Below are positions 6,898 to 23,663 of a stretch of DNA of 32,987 nt, in pieces (within the stretch, counting starts at the first letter, position 1; the number at the start of each line of letters is the position of its first letter). A program made the translations under genes and the position numbers. Below the pieces are notes generated by a model. That model was not told the DNA's origin. It worked only from the letters and a program-made list of their open reading frames with translations, and searched no databases. The DNA comes from an uncultured Agathobaculum sp. (GTDB taxonomy: Bacteria > Bacillota > Clostridia > Oscillospirales > Butyricicoccaceae): the NCBI RefSeq assembly GCF_944384735.1, contig NZ_CALWUN010000024.1:1-32987 (forward strand), read 5' to 3'.

Positions 6898-8289
6898 TCA
6901 AGCCTTGTTCTTGATGTACTCATCCATCGCCGCGGCGGCGCGCTTGCCCGCGCCCATGGCAAGGATGACGGTGGCAGCGCCGGTCACGGCGTCGCCGCCG
7001 GCGAACACGCCGTCCTTGGATGTGATGCCGTGTTCGTCATCCGCGATGATGCAGCCCTTGCGGTTGGTGTCCAGACCCGGGGTGGTGTGGCGGATAAGCG
7101 GGTTCGGGCTGGTGCCGATGGCCGCGATGACGCAGTCGAGGTCGAGCGTGAACTCCGAGCCTTCGACCGGCACCGGACGGCGGCGGCCGGACTCGTCCGG
7201 CTCACCCAGTTCCATCTGCTGGCACTTCATGCCGGTGACGTTATAGTTCTCGTCGGTCAGCACCTCGAGCGGCGCGGTCAGGAACTTGAACACAACGCCC
7301 TCTTCCTTGGCGTGGTGGATTTCCTCGAGACGGGCGGGCAGCTCCTTCTCCGAGCGGCGGTAGACGATGTAGACCTCTTCCGCGCCCATGCGCTTGGCGC
7401 AGCGCGCCGCGTCCATCGCGACGTTGCCGCCGCCGACGACCGCGACCTTGTGCGCGTGGAAGATCGGGGTGTCCGAATCCTCCTTGTATGCCTTCATCAG
7501 GTTGATGCGGGTCAGGTATTCGTTGGCCGAGTAAACGCCGTTAGCGTTCTCGCCCGGCACGCCGATAAAGGTCGGCAGGCCGGCGCCCGAGCCAACAAAG
7601 ACCGCCTCGTAGCCGTCCTCGAACAGCTCGTCGATGGTCTCCGAGCGGCCGACGACGAAGTTGAGCACGAACTCAACGCCGAGATCCTTCAGCGTGTCGA
7701 TCTCCTTTTGGACGATCGCCTTGGGCAGACGGAACTCCGGGATGCCGTACATCAGCACGCCGCCCGCGGTGTGCAGCGCTTCAAATACGGTGACCTCATA
7801 GCCCATGCGCGCCAGATCGCCCGCACAGGTCAGACCGGCAGGGCCGGCGCCGACGATCGCGCACTTGTGGCCGTTGGGGGCGGGCTTTACGGGCTTCTCC
7901 TCGCCGTGCTCGCGGGCATAGTCCGCGACAAAGCGCTCCAGACGGCCGATCGCGACCGGCTCGCCCTTGATGCCGCGCACGCACTTCTGCTCGCACTGGG
8001 TCTCCTGCGGGCACACACGGCCGCAGACAGCGGGCAGCGCGGAGGTTTCCTTGATCTTGGCGGCCGCCTCGAGGAACTTGCCCTCGGCGACCAGCGCGAT
8101 AAACTCCGGGATCTTGACCTGTACCGGGCAGCCGGAGATGCAGGGCTTGTTCTTGCAGTTTAAGCAGCGCTGCGCTTCCTCGATCGCCATTTCGGGCGTG
8201 TAGCCCAGCGTTACCTCGTCGAAATTTTTGTTGCGCACGTCCGGGGCCTGCTCGGGCATGGGCATTTTGTTCGGGTTCATATTCGCCAT
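6898..8289 (-). CDS. nfnB: NfnB, large subunit of NADH-dependent ferredoxin:NADP+ oxidoreductase (GltD-like)
   Basis: A 463-residue flavoprotein. The N-terminal part has two cysteine sets for 4Fe-4S clusters (C42, C45, C50, C54 and C89, C93, C99, C103), then a first dinucleotide fold GAGPAG (147-152) for FAD and a second GGGNVA (286-291) for NADP(H). The same fold is annotated as glutamate synthase small subunit, but no glutamate synthase large subunit is nearby and the gene follows an NfnA homologue directly, so the electron-bifurcating Nfn transhydrogenase is the better call: reduced ferredoxin plus NADH reduce two NADP+. The ATG at 8289 lies 2 bases after the nfnA stop, with GGAGG inside the nfnA end. 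Typical of anaerobic Clostridia. Confidence 0.92.
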   Translation of the reverse strand: MANMNPNKMPMPEQAPDVRNKNFDEVTLGYTPEMAIEEAQRCLNCKNKPCISGCPVQVKIPEFIALVAEGKFLEAAAKIKETSALPAVCGRVCPQETQCEQKCVRGIKGEPVAIGRLERFVADYAREHGEEKPVKPAPNGHKCAIVGAGPAGLTCAGDLARMGYEVTVFEALHTAGGVLMYGIPEFRLPKAIVQKEIDTLKDLGVEFVLNFVVGRSETIDELFEDGYEAVFVGSGAGLPTFIGVPGENANGVYSANEYLTRINLMKAYKEDSDTPIFHAHKVAVVGGGNVAMDAARCAKRMGAEEVYIVYRRSEKELPARLEEIHHAKEEGVVFKFLTAPLEVLTDENYNVTGMKCQQMELGEPDESGRRRPVPVEGSEFTLDLDCVIAAIGTSPNPLIRHTTPGLDTNRKGCIIADDEHGITSKDGVFAGGDAVTGAATVILAMGAGKRAAAAMDEYIKNKA

Positions 8290-8291
8290 CG

Positions 8292-9143
8292 TTACTTGAC
8301 CTCCATCTTGAACAGGTTGCAGTGCGCCTCGCGGTTTTCCACTGCGTGCTTCTCCTGCGCCTTGTACATTGCGCCGCGGCGCATGGCGCTGTCGAAGTCG
8401 ACCAGATGGCCGTCAAAGTCCGGGCCGTCGACGCAGGCGAACTTGGTCTCGCCGCCGACCGTCAGGCGGCAGCCGCCGCACATGCCCGTGCCGTCGACCA
8501 TGATGGTGTTCATCGAAACGATGGTCTTGATGCCGTAGGGGCGGGTGACCTCGGAAACGAACTTCATCATGATCATCGGGCCGATCGCGATGACCGCGTC
8601 GTACTGGTTGCCCGCGTCGATCAGCTCCTTGAGCTTGTCGGTGACAAAGCCCTTGTTGCCGTTGGAGCCGTCGTCGGTCATGATGTACAGGTTGGTGGAC
8701 GCCGCTTTCATCTCATCCTCGAGGATGATGATGTCCTTGCTGCGGAAGCCCGCGACAAGGTCGACCTCGCAGCCCATCTCATGCAGCTTCTTGGCCTGCG
8801 GATAGGCGATCGCGCAGCCAAGGCCGCCGCCCACGACCGCGACCTTCTTCAGCCCCTCGAGTTCGCTGGCCTTGCCCAGCGGGCCGACAAAGTCATGCAG
8901 GCAGTCGCCCTCGTTCAGTTCGCCCAGCGCCATGGTCGTCGCGCCGACCTCCTGAAAAATGATCGTGACCGCACCCGTCTCGCGGTCAAAGTCCGCGATC
9001 GTCAGCGGGATGCGCTCGCCGTCCTCGCTCACGCGCAGGATGATGAACTGGCCGGGCTCGGCCTTGCGCGCGACATGCGGCGCGTCGATCACCATCAGCT
9101 TGGTGTTCGCGTTGAGCGTCTGCTTTTTCAAAATCTGATACAC
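8292..9143 (-). CDS. nfnA: NfnA, small subunit of NADH-dependent ferredoxin:NADP+ oxidoreductase
   Basis: A 283-residue protein of the ferredoxin-NADP reductase/dihydroorotate dehydrogenase electron-transfer fold. The FAD motif RIPLTIAD (44-51), the NAD-binding motif VVGGGLGCAIAYPQ (103-116) and the C-terminal 2Fe-2S motif DGTGMCGGC with C237 are present; three cysteines plus an aspartate is the arrangement described for Nfn. I place the start at a GTG at 9143, ten bases after GGAGGT, because homology starts at VYQILKKQTL; the longer open frame upstream runs through the promoter. First gene of the nfnA-nfnB operon. It binds NAD(H) and passes electrons to NfnB. Confidence 0.92.
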   Translation of the reverse strand: MYQILKKQTLNANTKLMVIDAPHVARKAEPGQFIILRVSEDGERIPLTIADFDRETGAVTIIFQEVGATTMALGELNEGDCLHDFVGPLGKASELEGLKKVAVVGGGLGCAIAYPQAKKLHEMGCEVDLVAGFRSKDIIILEDEMKAASTNLYIMTDDGSNGNKGFVTDKLKELIDAGNQYDAVIAIGPMIMMKFVSEVTRPYGIKTIVSMNTIMVDGTGMCGGCRLTVGGETKFACVDGPDFDGHLVDFDSAMRRGAMYKAQEKHAVENREAHCNLFKMEVK

Positions 9144-9185
9144 GAAATTTCGTACCTCCTTGCGTTTATCGCATCGAACACCTCT

Positions 9186-9214
9186 ATTATACTGTTTATA
9201 CAGCACAAACGCAA
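9186..9214 (-). promoter_or_regulatory. SigA-type promoter of nfnAB
   Basis: On the minus strand, TTGCGT (9209-9214) and TATAAT (9186-9191) are 17 bases apart, 43 bases before the nfnA start. Confidence 0.75.
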
Positions 9215-9265
9215 GGATAAATGCGGACGGCAAGACCGATGATTCGACCGGAAAGGCGCGCGAAA

Positions 9266-9529
9266 TTAGTAATTGAGCACAATTTCCTCGCCCGAAACAA
9301 AGCCCTGACAGCCCTCGTAGCGCACCGCATGCCAGCCGGCCTGCCGGCCGAGCACGAGCAGCTCCGCGCCGCAGGGCGCAAAGCCGACGACGGGCGCGCG
9401 GGACGAGGGGGAGGCGTGGATATCGACCACAGGGGAAACGCTGTCGGCGGTGGCGGTGGCGCCGTGCGCGGGTCTGCCGGAAAGCAGGCAAAACGGTTGT
9501 GGGTATGTAATTTTGCGCCGGTAACGCAT
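9266..9529 (-). CDS. Small SH3-domain protein
   Basis: An 87-residue protein starting MRYRRKITYPQPFCLLSGRP. Its C-terminal 50 residues look like one bacterial SH3 domain (VDIHASPSS, then PCGAELLVL, GWHAVRYEG and QGFVSGEEI). The ATG at 9529 is preceded by a good GGAGGG site, which selects it over the longer upstream frame. The N-terminus is basic and then only weakly hydrophobic, so export is uncertain. No catalytic domain is attached. It runs towards nfnA, which has its own promoter. A role at the cell wall or as a remnant of a larger hydrolase are both possible. Confidence 0.7.
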   Translation of the reverse strand: MRYRRKITYPQPFCLLSGRPAHGATATADSVSPVVDIHASPSSRAPVVGFAPCGAELLVLGRQAGWHAVRYEGCQGFVSGEEIVLNY

Positions 9530-9821
9530 GAAAATCCCTCCAGACGGTGTATGAGATATTTTCAGCCTATGCGGCATGCGCCGGCATGGTACCGTGCGCG
9601 CGCTGGGCTTTGCCAAAAAGGCGCGGACAGAGCCGCATCATGCAGCGGGGGACGGCCTGTTCGCTGGCTTTGTGTCCCGGACGCGGCGCATGTTTGCCGT
9701 CAAGTCGGCGTTATTGCGGGAAAACGCAGCAAAATCCCGGCGGAACAGACCCCAAAACACAGGGGAGGCAATGGCGCGGTGCGGTCTGGGGGATTTTTGT
9801 GTGTTGCTGATGAAATTTGGG
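9530..9821. other. Intergenic stretch with no supported gene
   Basis: About 290 bases between the divergent SH3 gene and the ABC transporter promoter. Open frames here have no recognisable product and lack ribosome binding sites. An imperfect GC-rich palindrome centred on GGTACC lies at about 9579-9602 and may fold. I see no promoter for the SH3 gene that I would defend. Confidence 0.5.
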
Positions 9822-9850
9822 TTGAATTTTTAATCAGGGCATTGTATAAT
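9822..9850 (+). promoter_or_regulatory. SigA-type promoter of the amino-acid ABC transporter operon
   Basis: TTGAAT at 9822-9827 and TATAAT at 9845-9850 with a 17-base spacer, about 60 bases before the binding-protein ATG. Confidence 0.82.
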
Positions 9851-9909
9851 ATAGCTTGTTTGAAATGTCCGGCCGCTTTTGACCGGCAATTTTAGGAGGA
9901 GAGAAAACC

Positions 9910-10737
9910 ATGAAAAAGCTTTCTATCGCCATGCTGAGCATGGTACTGGCAGGCTCGATGCTGCTGTCCGCCTGCGGCGGCAACACCGCAAACACGACGG
10001 ATGACACCACCGACGACGCGGCGCAGACCGAGCAGTCCACCGACGGCGGCACGCTCGTTATGGGCACCAACGCGGCATTCCCGCCGTATGAGTTCGTCGA
10101 TGAGAACAACGAGGTTGCCGGTATCGACGCGGAGATCGCGGGCGCGATCGCTGAAAAGCTGGGCATGACGCTCGAGATCAAGGATATGGAGTTTGATTCG
10201 CTGATCCCGGCGCTGTCCGGCGGCACGATTGACATCATCCTGGCCGGCATGACCGTCACCCCGGAGCGTCAGGAGAATGTTGACTTCACCGATTCCTACG
10301 CGACCGGTATCCAGGTGGTTATCGTGCCGGAGGATTCCGATATCGCTCCGGTCGAGCAGGAAGACGGCTCGATGGCGGTTGACCTGACCGGCAAGACCAT
10401 CGGCGTGCAGAGCGGCACGACCGGCGATATCTACTGCACCGGCGACTACGGTCAGGAGAACGTCAAGCAGTACAACAACGGTGCGCTGGCAGTTGCGGCG
10501 CTGGTTAACGGCCAGATCGACTGCGTTGTCATCGACAATGAGCCGGCCAAGAACTTTGTTGCTGCCAACCCGGGGCTGAAGATCCTCGACACCGAGTACA
10601 TCACCGAGGACTACGCGGCGGCCATTGCCAAGGGCAACACCGAGCTGTATGAGAAGGTCAACACCGCCATTCAGGAGCTCAAGGACGACGGCACGATCGC
10701 TTCCATCATCGAGAAGTACATCCCGGCTGAGGGCTAA
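9910..10737 (+). CDS. Amino acid ABC transporter substrate-binding lipoprotein
   Basis: A 275-residue extracytoplasmic solute-binding protein of family 3. A lipoprotein signal ends in the lipobox LLSAC with the lipid-modified C22, followed by a Thr/Asp-rich linker. The mature domain has the family's opening GTLVMGTNAAFPPYEFVDEN and the motif GIDAEIAGAIAEKLG, and a later AVDLTGKTIGVQSGTTGD hinge region. It captures a polar amino acid outside the membrane and passes it to the permease encoded next; the exact ligand cannot be read. AGGAGGAGA precedes the ATG. A GC-rich hairpin follows the gene, which probably makes this product more abundant than the permease and ATPase. Confidence 0.93.
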   Translation: MKKLSIAMLSMVLAGSMLLSACGGNTANTTDDTTDDAAQTEQSTDGGTLVMGTNAAFPPYEFVDENNEVAGIDAEIAGAIAEKLGMTLEIKDMEFDSLIPALSGGTIDIILAGMTVTPERQENVDFTDSYATGIQVVIVPEDSDIAPVEQEDGSMAVDLTGKTIGVQSGTTGDIYCTGDYGQENVKQYNNGALAVAALVNGQIDCVVIDNEPAKNFVAANPGLKILDTEYITEDYAAAIAKGNTELYEKVNTAIQELKDDGTIASIIEKYIPAEG

Positions 10738-10762
10738 TTCCGTAAAAATTATCGGGAAGCCG

Positions 10763-10790
10763 AAAAGGGACGGCGCGCGCCGCCCCTTTT
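10763..10790 (+). terminator. Hairpin between binding protein and permease genes (likely partial terminator)
   Basis: AAAAGGGACGGCGC at 10763-10776 mirrors GCGCCGCCCCTTTT at 10777-10790 with one mismatch, followed by CTTCCG. It lies inside the operon, so it probably acts as an attenuator or as a 3' stabiliser of the upstream transcript. Confidence 0.6.
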
Positions 10791-10817
10791 CTTCCGTTTC
10801 AGAAAGGGGACAGGTGC

Positions 10818-11600
10818 ATGACCATTCTTACCATGGAGGGCTGGCTGGCCACGGCGCCGGCGTGGATCGCTGGTCTGCCGGACAGTTTGCAGTGGCTTGC
10901 GTTCCAGCTGTATCAGACCTTCATCTATCAGGACCGCTGGACATGGTTTGCCAACGGCCTGAAAATCACATTTTTTGTCACGATCGGTGCGCTGGCGCTG
11001 GGCATGGTTTTGGGTCTGCTGGTTGCGATCCTGCGAACCGCGCATGACTCGCAGCGCGCAGGTAAGCGCAATCCGATCCTTGGCGTGGTCAACGCGATCT
11101 GCAAGCTCTATCTGACCGTCATTCGCGGCACGCCGATGATGGTACAGCTGTTGATCATGTGTTTTGTCATCATGATGCCTAAGACCGACAGCGAAACACT
11201 GATTTGTGGTATTGTCACGCTGGGCATCAACTCGGGCGCGTATGTGGCCGAGATCGCGCGCAGCGGCCTGATGTCGATCGGCGCAGGGCAGATGGAGGCC
11301 GGCCGTTCGCTCGGTCTGAATTACGGCCAGACTATGCGCTATATCATCATTCCGCAGGCGATCAAGAATATCCTGCCTGCGCTCGGCAACGAGATGATCA
11401 CGTTGCTCAAGGATACCTCGCTGGTGTCGGTCATTTCGCTGCGCGATGTGACCAAGCAGGCGCAGAATATCGTGGCCAATACTTATCAGGCATATGTACC
11501 CTATATCTGTCTGGCACTGATCTATCTGGTGCTGGTCATCATCCTGACCAAGCTGCTGGGCATTCTGGAAAGGAGGCTGCGCGCAAGTGATCGACGTTAG
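10818..11600 (+). CDS. Amino acid ABC transporter permease (HisM/GlnP family)
   Basis: A 260-residue membrane protein with about five hydrophobic segments. The conserved [14 protein letters not shown] segment (about 98-111) and the cytoplasmic EAA loop [20 protein letters not shown] (157-176), which contacts the ATPase, identify the polar amino acid uptake family. An N-terminal extension of about 40 residues precedes the first membrane helix. GGGGACAGGTGC precedes the ATG. The gene overlaps the ATPase gene by 14 bases, so the two are translationally coupled and make the membrane complex together. Confidence 0.93.
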   Translation: MTILTMEGWLATAPAWIAGLPDSLQWLAFQLYQTFIYQDRWTWFANGLKITFFVTIGALALGMVLGLLVAILRTAHDSQRAGKRNPILGVVNAICKLYLTVIRGTPMMVQLLIMCFVIMMPKTDSETLICGIVTLGINSGAYVAEIARSGLMSIGAGQMEAGRSLGLNYGQTMRYIIIPQAIKNILPALGNEMITLLKDTSLVSVISLRDVTKQAQNIVANTYQAYVPYICLALIYLVLVIILTKLLGILERRLRASDRR

Positions 11601-12309
11601 GAATTTGTGCAAGTCCTTTGGCAAGCACGAGGTGCTCAAGGGTGTCAATGAACATATCGACAAGGGCGAAAAGGTCGTCATCATCGGGCCGTCCGGCTCC
11701 GGCAAATCGACCTTCCTGCGCTGCCTGAACCTGCTCGAGGAGCCGACCAGCGGCGACATCGTCTTTGAGGGGCAGAACATCACCTCCAAGCAGACCGATA
11801 TCAATCTGGTGCGCCGCAAGATGGGCATGGTGTTCCAGCAGTTCAACCTGTTCCCGCACCTGACGGTCAAGGAAAATATCAAGCTTGCGCCGGTCAAGCT
11901 CAAGATCATGACCGATGCCGAGGCGGACAAGCGCGCACTGGAGCTTTTGGCGCGCGTCGGCCTGCCGGACAAGGCGGACAGCTACCCCATCCAGCTTTCG
12001 GGCGGCCAGCAGCAGCGCATCGCGATCGCCCGCGCGCTGGCGATGAACCCGGACGTCATGCTCTTTGACGAGCCGACCTCGGCGCTCGACCCGGAGATGG
12101 TCGGCGAGGTGCTCGAGATCATGAAGGAGCTGGCCGAGGACGGCATGACCATGGTCGTGGTCACGCACGAGATGGGCTTTGCCCGTGAGGTCGGTACGCG
12201 CGTGCTGTTCATGGACGGCGGCAACATCGTCGAGCAGAACGAGCCGAAGGAGTTCTTTGCCAACCCGCAGAACCCGCGATTGAAGGACTTTTTGTCCAAG
12301 GTGCTGTAA
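11587..12309 (+). CDS. Amino acid ABC transporter ATP-binding protein (GlnQ family)
   Basis: A 240-residue ATPase that powers the adjacent permease. Walker A GPSGSGKS (34-41), Q-loop in [11 protein letters not shown], signature LSGGQQQR (137-144), Walker [15 protein letters not shown] (157-170) and the switch histidine in VTHEMGF (H194) are all intact. It starts with GTG at 11587, ten bases after AAGGAGG and 14 bases inside the permease gene; no better ATG exists. Length and motifs match the polar amino acid transport class. It is the last gene of the operon and is followed by a strong terminator. Confidence 0.95.
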   Translation: MIDVRNLCKSFGKHEVLKGVNEHIDKGEKVVIIGPSGSGKSTFLRCLNLLEEPTSGDIVFEGQNITSKQTDINLVRRKMGMVFQQFNLFPHLTVKENIKLAPVKLKIMTDAEADKRALELLARVGLPDKADSYPIQLSGGQQQRIAIARALAMNPDVMLFDEPTSALDPEMVGEVLEIMKELAEDGMTMVVVTHEMGFAREVGTRVLFMDGGNIVEQNEPKEFFANPQNPRLKDFLSKVL

Positions 12310-12317
12310 AAAAACAC

Positions 12318-12348
12318 AAAGCGGACGGTTTTCACCGTCCGCTTTTTT
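12318..12348 (+). terminator. Terminator of the ABC transporter operon
   Basis: AAAGCGGACGGT at 12318-12329 pairs with ACCGTCCGCTTT at 12334-12345 around the loop TTTC and is followed by further T residues. Confidence 0.93.
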
Positions 12349-12360
12349 ACAAATTCCATC

Positions 12361-12390
12361 TTGACTGATAATTGGAAAGCGTGGTATAAT
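12361..12390 (+). promoter_or_regulatory. Promoter of the rpoBC cluster
   Basis: TTGACT at 12361-12366 and TATAAT at 12385-12390 with an 18-base spacer and TGG just before the -10. It starts directly after the previous operon's terminator, so rpoB is transcribed independently of any upstream ribosomal protein genes. Confidence 0.85.
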
Positions 12391-12396
12391 AAAACG

Positions 12397-12543
12397 CTTA
12401 CAAAATTTCGGGTACATTGCCCGATAGCTAATTACATGTTAGCACGGTCAGCAAGCAATTGCAAGGCCAAAAACAATATTTCCGCAACGCCGCCGGGCGT
12501 ATCAACACCAACACAGCCGAAAGAAACGGAGTGATCAAAGCAC
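12397..12543 (+). promoter_or_regulatory. Structured 5' leader of rpoB
   Basis: About 145 bases of untranslated leader with three short hairpins: CGGG/CCCG at 12409-12423, GCTAA/TTAGC at 12427-12443 and ACGCC/GGCGT at 12487-12500. No T run follows any of them, so they are not plain terminators. A regulatory role is inferred only from length and folding. Confidence 0.4.
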
Positions 12544-16251
<3,708 letters not shown>

Positions 16252-16307
16252 TGCGTCGGACGGTTATCGGAATCATCTGTGAATAGGGAAGGAGCATCTT
16301 AAAATAT

Positions 16308-19841
<3,534 letters not shown>

Positions 19842-19881
19842 AAGCGGTAATTTAACAGGGAAATGGTATAAAAGCGGATAG

Positions 19882-19914
19882 ACAGGGGAATGCTGAAAGG
19901 CGTTCCCCTGTTTT
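19882..19914 (+). terminator. rpoC terminator
   Basis: ACAGGGGAATGCT at 19882-19894 pairs (two wobbles) with GGCGTTCCCCTGT at 19899-19911 around GAAA, followed by TTT. Confidence 0.85.
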
Positions 19915-20002
19915 GCCGCAGGCATTGCGGGGTGGCACGGCCATGGTGCGCGGCAAATCTGCAAAAAAACGGAAAAATTCCGAAAAAACCTGTGAAAAGC
20001 GC

Positions 20003-20031
20003 TTGACTTCCGGCGGATGAGCGATTATACT
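20003..20031 (+). promoter_or_regulatory. Promoter of the L7Ae-str operon
   Basis: TTGACT at 20003-20008 and TATACT at 20026-20031 with a 17-base spacer, 30 bases before the L7Ae start. It follows the rpoC terminator. Confidence 0.8.
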
Positions 20032-20060
20032 GATGTAGTATGCCGTATAGGAGGGTTAGT

Positions 20061-20303
20061 ATGCTTTCAGAACTTCGCACGGCGCACAAGGTCATCGGTG
20101 TCAAGCAGTCGAAAAAGGTTATCCGCGACGGTGCAGCCGCTGAGGTCTTTGTCGCGCTCGACGCGGAAAAACGCGTCGTCGGCCCGGTTTATGAGCTTTG
20201 CAGCGAGACCGGTACCAAGGTCACCGAGATCACAACCATGGCGGAGCTTGGCGACGCCGCCGGCATTGATGTCGGCGCGGCGGTCGTGACCGTCCTCCGC
20301 TGA
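20061..20303 (+). CDS. rplGB: L7Ae/L30e-family ribosomal protein (YbxF-like)
   Basis: An 80-residue protein of the L7Ae/L30e/S12e/Gadd45 fold, which binds kink-turn RNA. It starts [20 protein letters not shown] and contains the conserved stretch of Val/Ala and a late [12 protein letters not shown] end. The location between rpoC and rpsL matches ybxF (rplGB) of Bacillus subtilis. TAGGAGGGTTAGT precedes the ATG at 20061 and selects it over an in-frame ATG 21 bases earlier. The precise role in the ribosome is not settled in the family. First gene after its own promoter; rpsL follows after 67 bases. Confidence 0.9.
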   Translation: MLSELRTAHKVIGVKQSKKVIRDGAAAEVFVALDAEKRVVGPVYELCSETGTKVTEITTMAELGDAAGIDVGAAVVTVLR

Positions 20304-20370
20304 ACCTGTTTTGGTGGAATGCGCAAAACGCGCTTTTCATATATCATCTTTGAAAGAAGGAGGAAATAAA

Positions 20371-20790
20371 ATGCCAACTTTTAACCAACTCGTCCGTAAG
20401 GGCCGTGAGGCAGTCGTATACAAATCTACGGCGCCGGCACTGCAGGTAGGCTACAATTCTCAGAAGAAGAAGGCCACCGACCAGTCCGCCCCGCAGAAGC
20501 GCGGCGTCTGCACGACGGTTAAAACCATGACGCCCAAGAAGCCGAACTCTGCGCTTCGTAAGGTTGCCCGTGTCAAGCTGACCAACCAGATGGAAGTGTC
20601 CGCTTACATCCCCGGCGAAGGCCACAACCTGCAGGAGCACTCGGTCGTTATGGTACGCGGTGGCCGTGTTAAGGACCTTCCTGGTGTCCGTTACCACATC
20701 ATCCGCGGCACGCTGGATACTCAGGGTGTAGCCAACCGCCGTCAGGCCCGTTCCAAGTACGGCGCAAAGCGCCCGAAGGCCGGCAAGTAA
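20371..20790 (+). CDS. rpsL: 30S ribosomal protein S12
   Basis: A 139-residue S12. The decoding-centre motif [11 protein letters not shown] keeps the lysine equivalent to E. coli K43, and [13 protein letters not shown] keeps the one equivalent to K88, so it looks streptomycin-sensitive. Compared with the typical 124-137-residue proteins it has an insertion of roughly 14 residues rich in Lys and Gln ([20 protein letters not shown]) just before the core; I recall similar inserts in other Ruminococcaceae. AAGGAGGAAATAAA precedes the ATG at 20371; the open frame upstream of it is not conserved. A 184-base spacer, not a tight junction, separates it from rpsG. Confidence 0.97.
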   Translation: MPTFNQLVRKGREAVVYKSTAPALQVGYNSQKKKATDQSAPQKRGVCTTVKTMTPKKPNSALRKVARVKLTNQMEVSAYIPGEGHNLQEHSVVMVRGGRVKDLPGVRYHIIRGTLDTQGVANRRQARSKYGAKRPKAGK

Positions 20791-20830
20791 TTTGCCCCCA
20801 CAAGGTTTTGCGAGAATTAAAAGTTTTCAG

Positions 20831-20924
20831 CAAAGCAACCATGCTTTGTCTGAGGCATTTTATATCCGATTTATCCATAATCGGGTATTACCTCGGACAG
20901 GCATTACAACGGCTGCCATGGCAG
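20831..20924 (+). promoter_or_regulatory. Foldable rpsL-rpsG intercistronic region
   Basis: Three elements lie in the 184-base spacer: a perfect 7-pair hairpin CAAAGCA/TGCTTTG (20831-20848, loop ACCA); a longer stem TTTGTCTGAGG (20845-20855) with CCTCGGACAGG (20891-20901), enclosing CCGAT/ATCGG; and a CTGCCATGGCAG palindrome (20913-20924). The first two share bases 20845-20848 and so compete. In E. coli, S7 represses its own synthesis at the S12-S7 junction, so this is a candidate control site. Confidence 0.5.
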
Positions 20925-20974
20925 GCACGCCGGAGTACCTATGAAATCAAATTATTTTGAAGGAGGGAAGTAAA

Positions 20975-21445
20975 GTGCCAAGAAGAGGTAATGTCCCCAA
21001 GAGAGATGTTCTGCCCGATCCGCTTTATAATTCCAAGCTCGTCACCAAGCTGGTAAACTCTATCATGCTCGACGGCAAGAAGGGCGTTTCGCAGAAGGTC
21101 GTTTATGGTGCTTTCGATATCGTCCGTGAAAAGACCGGACGCGAACCGCTGGAGGTTTTCACCGAGGCGATGGAGAACATCATGCCGTCGCTCGAAGTTA
21201 AGGCCCGCCGTGTCGGCGGCGCGACCTATCAGGTGCCGATGGAAGTGCGCCCGGAGCGTCGTCAGACGCTGGGCCTGCGCTGGATCACCAAGTACGCCCG
21301 CTCCCGCTCTGAAAAGACCATGCGCGAGCGTCTGGCCGGCGAGATCATGGACGCCTGCAACAATCTGGGCGGTGCTGTCAAGAAGCGCGAGGATACGCAC
21401 AAGATGGCAGAGGCGAACAAGGCGTTCGCGCACTACCGTTATTGA
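20975..21445 (+). CDS. rpsG: 30S ribosomal protein S7
   Basis: A 156-residue S7, the standard bacterial length. It starts with GTG at 20975 giving [20 protein letters not shown] after the initiator, with AGGAGGGAAG six bases before it; an in-frame TTG at 20957 lies before the ribosome binding site and is rejected. The C-terminus ends [10 protein letters not shown]7 binds the 3' major domain of 16S rRNA and starts assembly of the small-subunit head. Followed by fusA after 35 bases, in the classical str order. Confidence 0.97.
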   Translation: MPRRGNVPKRDVLPDPLYNSKLVTKLVNSIMLDGKKGVSQKVVYGAFDIVREKTGREPLEVFTEAMENIMPSLEVKARRVGGATYQVPMEVRPERRQTLGLRWITKYARSRSEKTMRERLAGEIMDACNNLGGAVKKREDTHKMAEANKAFAHYRY

Positions 21446-21480
21446 GTTGCGATCCGTTAAGCCTTTGAAAGGAGAGCAAT

Positions 21481-23583
<2,103 letters not shown>

Positions 23584-23588
23584 GAGTA

Positions 23589-23617
23589 TTGCATTTTTCT
23601 GTGACTTGCAGTAGAAT
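23589..23617 (+). promoter_or_regulatory. Possible internal promoter for tuf
   Basis: TTGCAT at 23589-23594 and TAGAAT at 23612-23617, exactly 17 bases apart, in the 80-base fusA-tuf gap. Neither box is perfect, but extra tuf promoters at this place are common in bacteria. Confidence 0.4.
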
Positions 23618-23663
23618 AAACTCACCATGACTATGATTTCAAATTACGAGGAGGATATCCACA

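Noticed and set aside
6898-8289. Annotation of the NfnB gene as glutamate synthase small subunit
   Set aside because: No glutamate synthase large subunit is present and an NfnA gene precedes it directly, so the bifurcating transhydrogenase is a better fit.
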